5,418 bases of DNA from Planctomycetaceae bacterium. GTDB taxonomy: Bacteria > Planctomycetota > Planctomycetia > Isosphaerales > Isosphaeraceae. The notes below the pieces were generated by a model. The model was not told the DNA's origin. It did not search any database and worked only from the letters and a program-made list of their open reading frames with translations. The stretch is from positions 1 to 5,418 of the forward strand of contig JAFANO010000395.1 of NCBI GenBank assembly GCA_019232645.1. The letters are read 5' to 3'. Positions 1 to 5,417 of this stretch are shown piece by piece. Made by a program: the position numbers and the translations under genes. Each line of letters begins with the position of its first letter. The first letter of the stretch is position 1.

Positions 1-2
1 GC

Positions 3-950
3 GAGGCGCTGAGCCTCGGCGGGCTGTCAGTCCGTGAGCTGATCCTGAGGACCTGGAGGAAGATCAACGAGCACGAGATCCTGACGCGCGCCGCCGCCGT
101 CGCCTTCTACGCGATGCTGGCGCTGGTCCCGTTCCTGGCGCTGACCCTGACCTTCACGGCGCAGCTCCTGCCCGACGTGACGGATCGGACGGGGAAGTCG
201 CTGGGGATCGGCAACTTGACCGTCGACGAGCTACGCTCGACCTTGCGGGACCTCTTCCCGCGCGAGGCCTATGGCGTGGTCGAGCAGCAGATCGCCCGGC
301 TCCAGCAGGAGTCGCACATCGGCCTGATCTCGTTAAGTTTGGCCATCACGATCTGGCTGGCGTCGAGCCTGTTCGTGGCGATCATTGACGCGATGAACCG
401 GATTTACGGCGTCGACGAGACCCGGCCCCTTTGGAAGCTCCGCCTGGTGGCGATCGTGATGACCCTCGTCCAGGCGATCATCCTGGTGGGCTCGCTCCTG
501 GCGATCGTCGTTTGGCCGCAGTTCGTCCGGTGGATGGGGATGAGCGAGCCGGCCGCCCTGGTGGCCACGGCAGTCCAGTGGCTGGTCGTGAGCATCGCCG
601 TGCTGCTAAGCTTCGCGCTCACCATCTACATCGGCCCCGACGCCGACCAGCACTGGGAATGGATCACGCCGGGCAGCCTGGTGGGGACGTTCTTCTTCCT
701 GATCGTGAGCCTGCTCTTCCGCATCTACGTCCAGAACTTCGCCAACTACGACAAGACCTACGGCCCGCTCGGCGGGGTGATGGTCCTGCTGTTCTGGTTC
801 TGGATCTCGAGCGTGGTGCTGCTCACCGCCGCGCAGATCAACAAGGTGATCGAAGAAGCCTCGCCCCTGGGCAAGAACTACGGTCAGAAGATCGACCCAA
901 CCAACACCCCCGACTTCCAGGCGATGGAGCCCGAGCCGGCTCCGCGCTGA
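3..950 (+). CDS. YihY/BrkB-family inner-membrane protein, 5' end outside window
   Basis: This is a polytopic membrane protein of the YihY/BrkB family (Pfam Virul_fac_BrkB). The family was once called RNase BN, but that activity belongs to a different protein, and its true role is not settled. The reading frame is open from the left edge, so the first ATG inside the window (114) is not the start: the preceding codons encode family-typical sequence, with a basic amphipathic stretch (RTWRKINEHEILTRAAAVAF) leading into the first membrane helix. About 315 residues are visible. Hydrophobic helices lie near visible residues 32-58, 105-130, 143-172, 180-205 and 220-245, with a last one ending in a QINKVIEE segment. 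The late signature with W-I-T-P-G-S, F-x-x-Y-V and Y-x-x-T-Y-G-P-L-G-G is seen. The C-terminal tail is hydrophilic and ends EPAPR inside a 37-bp direct repeat. No partner gene is visible. Family assignment is firm; function is unknown. Confidence 0.9.
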   Translation, partial: EALSLGGLSVRELILRTWRKINEHEILTRAAAVAFYAMLALVPFLALTLTFTAQLLPDVTDRTGKSLGIGNLTVDELRSTLRDLFPREAYGVVEQQIARLQQESHIGLISLSLAITIWLASSLFVAIIDAMNRIYGVDETRPLWKLRLVAIVMTLVQAIILVGSLLAIVVWPQFVRWMGMSEPAALVATAVQWLVVSIAVLLSFALTIYIGPDADQHWEWITPGSLVGTFFFLIVSLLFRIYVQNFANYDKTYGPLGGVMVLLFWFWISSVVLLTAAQINKVIEEASPLGKNYGQKIDPTNTPDFQAMEPEPAPR

Positions 951-968
951 GTCCGGGTCGACTGCGCG
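932..968. repeat. 37-bp direct repeat, copy 1
   Basis: This 37-bp unit is identical to the one at 1005-1041. It contains the perfect 10-bp palindrome GAGCCGGCTC at 933-942. This copy encodes the last five codons (EPAPR) and the TGA stop (948-950) of the membrane protein gene, so the repeat overlaps coding sequence and fixes the C terminus. Confidence 0.9.
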
Positions 969-1004
969 CCTCGCCCGTGAGGTGCTTGAACTGGACCACG
1001 TCCA

Positions 1005-1041
1005 CGAGCCGGCTCCGCGCTGAGTCCGGGTCGACTGCGCG
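1005..1041. repeat. 37-bp direct repeat, copy 2
   Basis: This is an exact second copy of the unit at 932-968, separated from it by 36 bp of unrelated sequence. It is noncoding here. Its 3' half forms the left arm of the hairpin at 1024-1049, whose right arm lies outside the repeat. Confidence 0.9.
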
Positions 1042-1049
1042 GCCCGGAC
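1024..1049 (+). terminator. Hairpin downstream of the membrane protein gene, possible terminator
   Basis: A perfect 7-bp inverted repeat (GTCCGGG at 1024-1030, CCCGGAC at 1043-1049) encloses a 12-nt loop, 73 bp after the stop codon. No T-tract follows, so it is not a classical intrinsic terminator. It may stabilise the 3' end of the mRNA or act with Rho. The hairpin is visible in the sequence; the terminator role is inferred. Confidence 0.3.
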
Positions 1050-1161
1050 AGCATAAGACTCCATCGGGATGCGAAACGGCGGTGAGACGGTCTCGGCCGC
1101 CGCGTATAGAACGCCTGTCCGGTCGTTCGAAGGGCTCGCGCTCGCGACGATCCTCGATCCG

Positions 1162-1199
1162 GGGTCGAGGGGGCCGAGTCGATCCCGACCCCCCGACCC
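1162..1199. terminator. GC-rich hairpin between convergent genes, possible bidirectional terminator
   Basis: GGGTCG at 1162-1167 pairs with CGACCC at 1194-1199. After a one-base bulge, GGGGG at 1169-1173 pairs with CCCCC at 1189-1193, leaving a 15-nt loop. It lies between the ends of two convergent genes, 28 bp beyond the minus-strand stop, which is where a shared terminator would be expected. Neither side has a T-run, so the role is inferred from position and stem strength only. Confidence 0.35.
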
Positions 1200-1226
1200 A
1201 AATCACGGTTCAACGGCCGATCAGGA

Positions 1227-1973
1227 TCACGGCCCGTTGGGTGCGAGCTGGAGCCGGGCCGACGTCGTACTGGCGAGGGTGATATACGAGGCGATGACGT
1301 TCGCGACGTTCCTGATGTCGGTCGACGTCAGCGGCGTCACCAATCCCAGCGAGGCGTTGTCGGCCTGCTGCTGCGTTTGGATATTGGCGCCGGGCAAGAC
1401 CTTCGTCCCCTCGTGAATCACGACCCCGGGCCCGATCGTGGCGCCTGGCGAGATGAAAGTATTCGGCTCGATCGTCGCCCCATCGATGACGGCGCCTGCT
1501 CCGACGAACACGGGCGGGCCGCTGGGCCCGCCGATGGTCGCCGGCCCGTTGATTCTCACGCCCTGCCCGATCGCCACATTATCGCCGATCGACACGGTGC
1601 CCTTGGTCGCGTCGACGACGGCGTCCGACTGGATGTTGGAGCCCTGCCCGATGAGGATCCGGTGGGTGCCGGTCACCAGGCGGACGAAGGGAGCGACGAA
1701 CGACTGGCCAGCGATCGCGGCGTGGCCGACCCTCGAGATCGAGACCGTCGGATCGACGAACGAGGTATAGATCGGGTTGGCATTGGGCGGGACCACCGGC
1801 CGATGCCTCTCGATCAAGAAGAGAAAGCCGGGAGGGGCGGGCCGGAACGGATTGAACAGCGGGGCGGAGTACCCGCTCAAGACCAGCCGCCCCTCCAGCC
1901 CTTCCAGCATCGGCCGCCACGCGCGATGATCGCGGCGGGTCCGAACCGTATCTGTATGAAACGAGCGTGTCAT
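1227..1973 (-). CDS. Left-handed beta-helix protein related to gamma-carbonic anhydrase, zinc ligands missing
   Basis: This 248-residue protein starts at an ATG (1971-1973) with only a weak upstream AGG. Residues 23-33 carry LEGLEGRLVLS, the N-terminal tag type seen on many planctomycete envelope or secreted proteins; a Pro-rich linker follows. Residues about 71-199 form hexapeptide repeats of a left-handed beta-helix, as in the carbonic anhydrase/acetyltransferase 'isoleucine patch' superfamily. The order of motifs follows archaeal Cam (GSNIQ near RSNVQ, INGPA near VHGPA). Gln115 fits Cam Gln75, but the positions of the zinc ligands His81, His117 and His122 hold Asp121, Gln137 and Asn142. 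Carbonic anhydrase activity is therefore doubtful; a structural, binding or other role is possible. A C-terminal stretch of about 45 residues after the helix is not recognised. The gene stands alone and converges on the upstream membrane protein gene. The fold call is firm; the function is unknown. Confidence 0.82.
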   Translation of the reverse strand: MTRSFHTDTVRTRRDHRAWRPMLEGLEGRLVLSGYSAPLFNPFRPAPPGFLFLIERHRPVVPPNANPIYTSFVDPTVSISRVGHAAIAGQSFVAPFVRLVTGTHRILIGQGSNIQSDAVVDATKGTVSIGDNVAIGQGVRINGPATIGGPSGPPVFVGAGAVIDGATIEPNTFISPGATIGPGVVIHEGTKVLPGANIQTQQQADNASLGLVTPLTSTDIRNVANVIASYITLASTTSARLQLAPNGP

Positions 1974-2103
1974 CGTGTTGCACTACCTGGGAAGGGAGTG
2001 GGAGATCGGGACTCATACCGGAGAGCATGCCGGGCTTTCACCCGTCAATAAACCACGACATTTCTCTCCATCGTCCCCGCTCGTCGATCTCTTGAGCACC
2101 AGC

Positions 2104-2168
2104 CTTGAAGAAATCTGATTATGTTAGAAATGTGACGTTTTTTTCTTAAGAAGTGTTTAATCAGTGAA
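2104..2168. promoter_or_regulatory. AT-rich island, possible promoter region
   Basis: This is a markedly AT-rich stretch in an otherwise GC-rich window. It includes a run of seven T (2138-2144) and the perfect palindrome TTCTTAAGAA (2143-2152). On the minus strand CATAAT (2123 to 2118) matches the -10 consensus at five of six bases, about 145 bp upstream of the beta-helix gene, but no good -35 element sits at the right spacing. A promoter or UP-like element for that gene is plausible but not shown. The island also contains a dif-like half-site, described under findings. Confidence 0.3.
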
Positions 2169-2283
2169 TTCCGTCTATCCGGGAGGGAGCGGTTCTCGCG
2201 AGGGATCGGGGAGGGTGGAACGGGGACACCGGTCCATGGTGACGCCCCGCGAGGGAGGAGCCTCGGAGGCTGCCATGAAAATC

Positions 2284-2318
2284 AGGCGATGGCACTCACG
2301 ACCTTGCCCAGATCGCCT
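2284..2318 (-). terminator. Hairpin downstream of xerD, likely transcription terminator
   Basis: AGGCGAT at 2284-2290 is perfectly complementary to ATCGCCT at 2312-2318. The stem can be extended inward by GGC (2291-2293) with GCC (2306-2308) across a 3-nt bulge. On the minus strand the stem is followed by GATTTTC, a short T-tract, so it could end xerD transcripts about 134 nt past the stop. On the plus strand ATTTATCATT follows, so it may work both ways. Confidence 0.4.
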
Positions 2319-2338
2319 ATTTATCATTCAGCACTTCC

Positions 2339-2378
2339 CCCAGGACATCCTCCCTGGGCCGCACGCCGGTGCGCGGCC
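2339..2378. other. Two adjacent GC-rich hairpins downstream of xerD
   Basis: CCCAGG (2339-2344) pairs with CCTGGG (2353-2358) over an 8-nt loop. GGCCGC (2357-2362) pairs with GCGGCC (2373-2378) with further inner pairing. The two stems overlap by two bases, so they would compete at that point. They lie between the xerD stop and the likely terminator and may help 3'-end stability. No function can be assigned. Confidence 0.3.
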
Positions 2379-2451
2379 ATCCCCGTCCGCCTCCACGCCC
2401 GCGCCCGATTCGGGAGGATGACGGGGATCGCCGTCCGCCGTGGAGCCCGGA

Positions 2452-3375
2452 TCAGGAGCGGGGATGGAACCTGGCGTGGACCTCGCGGAGCCGGCTCAGC
2501 TCGACTCGCGTATAGATCTGGGTCGTGGCGATCGAGGCGTGCCCGAGCATCTCCTGGACGGCGCGGAGGTCGGCGCCGCCGGCCAGCAGATGGGTGGCGA
2601 AGCTGTGCCGGAGCGTGTGCGGGCTCACGTCGGCGCGGAGCCCGGTGGCCAGGGCGTGGGTCTTCACGATCCGCCAGAGGGTGACCCGCGACAGGGGCCG
2701 GCCGCCCCTCGAGACGAACACGGCCGTCGTCTCGGGCCGCCGCGCAACCAGCGCGGGGCGATCCTTGGCCAGGTAGGCCGTCAGGGCCACGCGCGCCCGA
2801 GAGCCGAGCGGGACGACCCGTTCCTTGTCTCCCTTGCCGACACACCGCGCCAGGCCCACCTGGAGGTCGAGGTCCGACGGCCTCAGCCCGACCACCTCCG
2901 AGGCGCGGCACCCGGTCGCGTACAGCGTCTCGAGCGCCGCCCGGTCGCGACGGCCGAGGCGTGTCTCGGGGCTCGGCGCACTCAGCAGGCGATCGACGGC
3001 CGCGGGGCCGAGCACCGTCGGCAGGCGATCCCAGACCGCCGGCGCGACCAGCAGCTTCGCCACGTTTTCCGACAGCCGGCCGTCGAAGATCAGGAACCGG
3101 AAGAACGTGGACAGGCTGGCAAGGTGTCGGCCGACGCTGCTGGGGGCCAGCCCGCACCGACCCAGGTAATCGACATAACCGGTCAGGTTGGCCACGTCGA
3201 GCGCCGCCAGCGGGCCGGGCGCGTGGGCCTTGCGCCACCGGATGAACCGTGCCAGGTCGGCGCGATAGGCCGCCAGCGTATTCGGAGAGACGCCGCACTC
3301 GGCCATCAAGTAATGCAGGAACGGACCCATCGGGTCGCGGTGCGGGTCGGGGCGGGCGGCACCTGGGAGCGCCAT
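2452..3375 (-). CDS. xerD: Tyrosine recombinase XerD
   Basis: This is a site-specific tyrosine recombinase of the XerC/XerD type. With XerC, such enzymes resolve chromosome dimers at dif by cutting and rejoining strands through a 3'-phosphotyrosine. The chosen ATG gives 307 residues, close to the 298 of E. coli XerD. An N-terminal SAM-like core-binding domain lies at about residues 17-105 and the catalytic domain at about 120-300. The six catalytic residues are Arg157, Lys181, His253, Arg256, His279 and Tyr288, all at a constant offset of nine from E. coli XerD, so there are no net indels between them. The end (ELSRLREVHARFHPRS) and the TTQIYT motif favour XerD over XerC. This ATG has GAGG nine bases upstream; an in-frame GTG at 3408 would add 11 residues and is less likely. 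The gene sits alone on the minus strand, with an insertion sequence about 276 bp upstream of its start. Phage- or integron-type integrases are unlikely given the length. Confidence 0.9.
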   Translation of the reverse strand: MALPGAARPDPHRDPMGPFLHYLMAECGVSPNTLAAYRADLARFIRWRKAHAPGPLAALDVANLTGYVDYLGRCGLAPSSVGRHLASLSTFFRFLIFDGRLSENVAKLLVAPAVWDRLPTVLGPAAVDRLLSAPSPETRLGRRDRAALETLYATGCRASEVVGLRPSDLDLQVGLARCVGKGDKERVVPLGSRARVALTAYLAKDRPALVARRPETTAVFVSRGGRPLSRVTLWRIVKTHALATGLRADVSPHTLRHSFATHLLAGGADLRAVQEMLGHASIATTQIYTRVELSRLREVHARFHPRS

Positions 3376-3384
3376 GAGCGTGGA

Positions 3385-3388
3385 CCTC
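3385..3388 (-). promoter_or_regulatory. Shine-Dalgarno sequence that decides the xerD start
   Basis: CCTC on the plus strand reads GAGG on the minus strand and stands nine bases before the ATG at 3375. The alternative GTG start at 3408 has only AGGA three bases away, which is too close. This supports the shorter XerD. Confidence 0.55.
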
Positions 3389-3651
3389 GAACGGCGCGCG
3401 ATCGTCACCGTTCCTGAGATCGGCCCTACCCCGGCTCGTGCTTGACCGCCACGCCGAAACCTCGCGGTGACGGTCCCAGGCCTCCGCCGATTTCGGGGAG
3501 ACCCTGCGCGGCGTGAAGCGATGGCGAAGAAGAATCGGCCGGAAAGAGGCGCGATGGGTTACCAAGAGCCGGCTGCTTCGAGGACATCTCATGGGGCCAC
3601 ATCGCCCAGCAAGCGAGCCGTGAGGTTGTGGGCAGGGCACCTGGATTTCGA
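3389..3651. other. Gap between xerD and the insertion sequence
   Basis: No gene is supported here. The stretch should hold the native xerD promoter on the minus strand, but no clear -35/-10 pair was found. An 88-codon plus-strand open frame starting at 3467 crosses the left end of the insertion sequence and has no recognisable domain or good ribosome binding site, so it is treated as chance. Confidence 0.5.
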
Positions 3652-3669
3652 GTTTCGCACTTTTGAGGG
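3652..3669 (+). repeat. Left terminal inverted repeat of the IS
   Basis: GTTTCGCACTTTTGAGGG matches the reverse complement of 5250-5267 at 15 of 18 positions. The match stops abruptly on both sides. The TTGAGG within it (3663-3668) could serve as a -35 element for the transposase, but the -10 candidates downstream are poor. Confidence 0.75.
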
Positions 3670-3719
3670 AGGGCAACTGAACAAAAAGATACGCCGGTCT
3701 CCTTGCGGTTTCTTGGCTA

Positions 3720-3760
3720 CTTGTCTTGGTTGACGGGCCTCGACACGCCACCAAGACAAG
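3720..3760 (+). promoter_or_regulatory. 11-bp inverted repeat covering the transposase ribosome binding site
   Basis: CTTGTCTTGGT at 3720-3730 is perfectly complementary to ACCAAGACAAG at 3750-3760, with a 19-nt loop. The right arm includes most of the Shine-Dalgarno sequence AAGGA (3758-3762), nine bases before the transposase ATG. RNA starting upstream of 3720 would fold this stem and hide the ribosome binding site. RNA starting inside the loop would not. Such hairpins limit read-through expression in IS10 and IS50; the role here is inferred. Confidence 0.6.
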
Positions 3761-3771
3761 GAAACCGACCC

Positions 3772-5157
3772 ATGGAACTTACCTCTTCGTTCGTCGACCT
3801 GCTACCGCAGTTCTCCCCGGTCTTCACCGCCCCCACCTACCAGACCTTCGTCGCGATCGTCGCCGGCTGGGTCCTCTCCCAGCGGCACCGCTTCATCACC
3901 GAAGTCATCTTCTCCAGCGGCAACGTCGGCGAGGGACACTGGTCGCGATTCCATCGCTTCTTCAGCCATGCCGCCTGGGATATCGACACCTTCTCCTTGT
4001 TCCTAGCCAAGCTGGTGGTGACGATCCTCGCCCCAGGCGCCACCCTCCTCTGGGCCGTCGATGATACCCTGTGTCGCAAACGCGGCCTGACCCTCTACGG
4101 GGCCGGCATGCATTACGACCCGCTCATCTCCAGCCGACCCAAGGCCCTCGTCAGTTGGGGACACGACTGGGTCGTGCTCTGTCTGATCCTCGTCCACCCC
4201 TTCTGGGCACCCACCAAGGTCTTCGCCTTGCCCATCGCCGCCCGGCTGTACATCAACCGCCAGGGACTCACCAAGGGAAAGAAGAGCAAGGGGAAATCGT
4301 CCCAGGCCCAGACCAAGAGCAAGGCCAAGGCCGATCCCGATCATCGGACGCGACCGGAATTGGCTCTCGAACTCATCAATCTGGCGGCCCAGTGGTGCCC
4401 CAACGAGGAGATCATCGTGCTCGGTGACAGCGCCTATGGGGGTCGAAGCGTCCTGTCTCACCTGCCCCCAAACGTTCAACTCATCAGCCGAGTCCATCCC
4501 AACGGGGCGCTCTACAAGCCGGCACCTCCCAAGACCCAGAAGACCCCAGGTCGGCCTCGCAAGAAAGGCGATCGACTGCCGGGCATGGCCGCGTGGGCCC
4601 GGGACACGAGCCAGCCCTGGACCCGACTCGACTTCGACCAGTTCGGGTTGCATGCGGCCTTGGACGTCAAGACGATCCAAGCCCTCTACTACAAATCGGG
4701 TCGGGACCGGCTGCTGACCATCGTCTTGGTGCGCGACCCCGAAGGGAAGCGACCGGATCAGATGTTCTACTGCACCAAGCTCGCTTGGACCGCGCGGGAG
4801 GTCCTCTCGGCCTATGCCTGCCGCTGGGCCATCGAGTGTACATTTGAATATTGCAAGCAGTTCTTGGGCTTGGAGGACCCCGCCAACCGCCTCCCCAAGG
4901 CCGTGGAGCGGACCGCACCCATGGCCTTGTTCCTCTTCAGTATCGTGGTGGTGTGGTTTCACCGGACGGGCCATCACTTCGTCCGGTTCCCGTTCCGGCC
5001 TTGGTACCCTCAGAAGGAAGAACCGTCGTTCGCCGACATGTTAACGACCCTGCGACGGCTCAGTTACGAGGAGAAAACCGCGGGAGTGTTTGCGAAACCG
5101 TCCCGACTGAAAACCTGGATCGCCCAGCTCACCGAGCTTCTCAGCCGAACCGGTTGA
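3772..5157 (+). CDS. DDE transposase, IS4 superfamily (IS701-like)
   Basis: This 461-residue transposase catalyses cut-and-paste movement of its element through an RNase H-like DDE domain. The start chosen is the ATG at 3772, preceded by AAGGA at nine bases. An in-frame ATG at 3703 would add 23 residues encoded across the inverted repeat and is unlikely. Catalytic acids are Asp97 or Asp98 in VDDT, Asp219 in LGDSAYGG, and Glu355 in RWAIE. The last belongs to an exact Y-x2-R-x3-E-x6-K signature (Tyr348, Arg351, Glu355, Lys362), the mark of the IS4 superfamily. The N-terminal 95 residues probably bind DNA. A Lys/Ser-rich stretch at residues 168-188 interrupts the region between the first and second Asp. 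The frame is intact from end to end, so the element may be active. The DDT motif and overall pattern suggest IS701 (Pfam DDE_5); assignment to the exact family is less certain than to the superfamily. Confidence 0.88.
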   Translation: MELTSSFVDLLPQFSPVFTAPTYQTFVAIVAGWVLSQRHRFITEVIFSSGNVGEGHWSRFHRFFSHAAWDIDTFSLFLAKLVVTILAPGATLLWAVDDTLCRKRGLTLYGAGMHYDPLISSRPKALVSWGHDWVVLCLILVHPFWAPTKVFALPIAARLYINRQGLTKGKKSKGKSSQAQTKSKAKADPDHRTRPELALELINLAAQWCPNEEIIVLGDSAYGGRSVLSHLPPNVQLISRVHPNGALYKPAPPKTQKTPGRPRKKGDRLPGMAAWARDTSQPWTRLDFDQFGLHAALDVKTIQALYYKSGRDRLLTIVLVRDPEGKRPDQMFYCTKLAWTAREVLSAYACRWAIECTFEYCKQFLGLEDPANRLPKAVERTAPMALFLFSIVVVWFHRTGHHFVRFPFRPWYPQKEEPSFADMLTTLRRLSYEEKTAGVFAKPSRLKTWIAQLTELLSRTG

Positions 5158-5249
5158 GCGATACTCGCGTCGCGAATTTCGCAGGTCACTCACCCGTTCA
5201 CGATCGATTCGGCGCGGCTAATTTCGCCCGCCGGGCCGCTCGCGGTCCG

Positions 5250-5267
5250 CCTTCAAATCTGCGAAAC
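5250..5267 (-). repeat. Right terminal inverted repeat of the IS
   Basis: CCTTCAAATCTGCGAAAC is the partner of 3652-3669, with three mismatches. It begins 92 bp after the transposase stop. The stretch between the stop and this repeat holds two further TTTCGC copies (5177-5182, 5222-5227), which may be extra transposase contacts. Confidence 0.75.
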
Positions 5268-5351
5268 GGGAACTGGGAGAATGAGCCCAATCGAACGGGT
5301 CCTACGCAGCATGCCGGGGGGTATGAGAGCGCCTTACTGGCTGATCGAAGC

Positions 5352-5417
5352 TTAACCCTCGAGCTGGGCCACCTTGGAAAGGCGCCGGCGGTGTCGCTCG
5401 GCGCCGCTGAAGGTCGC
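5352..5417 (-). CDS. rpiB: C-terminal end of a probable ribose-5-phosphate isomerase B
   Basis: Only the last 21 codons and the TAA stop (5352-5354) are in the window; the gene enters from the right edge. The visible residues, ATFSGAERHRRRLSKVAQLEG, resemble the C terminus of RpiB/LacAB-type sugar-phosphate isomerases, which ends with F-x-G-x-x-RH-x-RR-hydrophobic-x-K-hydrophobic and a Glu near the end. RpiB interconverts ribulose 5-phosphate and ribose 5-phosphate in the pentose phosphate pathway in the cytoplasm. The gene runs on the same strand as xerD, with the insertion sequence between them. A weak hairpin (5310-5325) lies downstream of the stop. The assignment rests on a very short segment and could be wrong; a related isomerase is the main alternative. 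Confidence 0.5.
   Translation of the reverse strand, partial: ATFSGAERHRRRLSKVAQLEG

Larger units (their letters stand above)
1974..2451. other. Intergenic region upstream of the beta-helix gene and downstream of xerD
   Basis: No convincing gene is seen in these 478 bp. The stretch holds the leader of the minus-strand beta-helix gene, an AT-rich island at about 2104-2168, a 13-bp near-perfect palindrome at 2259-2271 (AGCCTC, G, GAGGCT), a hairpin at 2284-2318 and further GC-rich hairpins at 2339-2378 and 2420-2435. Short plus-strand open frames here look like chance products of high GC content. Confidence 0.6.
3652..5267 (+). mobile_element. Insertion sequence, IS4 superfamily (IS701-like), about 1.6 kb
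   Basis: The element is bounded by imperfect 18-bp inverted repeats (3652-3669 and 5250-5267, 15 of 18 bases matching) and carries one intact transposase gene on the plus strand. Its length of 1616 bp fits IS4/IS701-type elements. No target-site duplication is seen: the bases outside the left end (TCGA) and right end (GGGA) differ. The insertion may be old, the duplication decayed, or the true tips may lie a few bases away. It lies between the xerD gene and an rpiB-like gene and interrupts neither coding sequence. Confidence 0.8.

Noticed and set aside
431..1282. Long plus-strand open frame overlapping the membrane protein gene in another frame
   Set aside because: The translation is rich in Arg, Gly, Ala and Pro with no family pattern, as expected for an alternative frame in GC-rich DNA. 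The frame ending at 950 has membrane helices and family motifs.
2164..2421. Possible 85-residue gene in the xerD downstream gap
   Set aside because: It has no ribosome binding site, its composition is Gly/Ser/Arg/Pro-rich, and it runs through several hairpins including the terminator candidate.
2488..2497. Further copy of the GAGCCGGCTC palindrome
   Set aside because: It lies inside xerD coding sequence, encodes ordinary family residues, and the rest of the 37-bp repeat is absent.
2440..3417. Plus-strand 325-codon frame opposite xerD
   Set aside because: It is the antisense shadow of xerD, has an unnatural composition (many Arg, Gln, Gly, His) and no recognisable domain.
3663..3692. Transposase promoter with TTGAGG as -35
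   Set aside because: The -35 match inside the left inverted repeat is attractive, but hexamers 16-19 bases downstream match the -10 consensus poorly (at most three of six).
3467..3733. Possible 88-residue gene crossing the left IS end
   Set aside because: It spans the boundary between host and insertion sequence, so it cannot be an ancestral gene, and no domain is recognisable.
2324..3754. Minus-strand 476-codon frame overlapping xerD
   Set aside because: Its product is Arg/Pro/Gly-rich and low in complexity, while the overlapping frame encodes a complete XerD with all six catalytic residues.
4003..4977. Minus-strand 324-codon frame opposite the transposase
   Set aside because: It is a shadow of the transposase frame with no motif. 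The plus-strand frame carries the full DDE and YREK signature.
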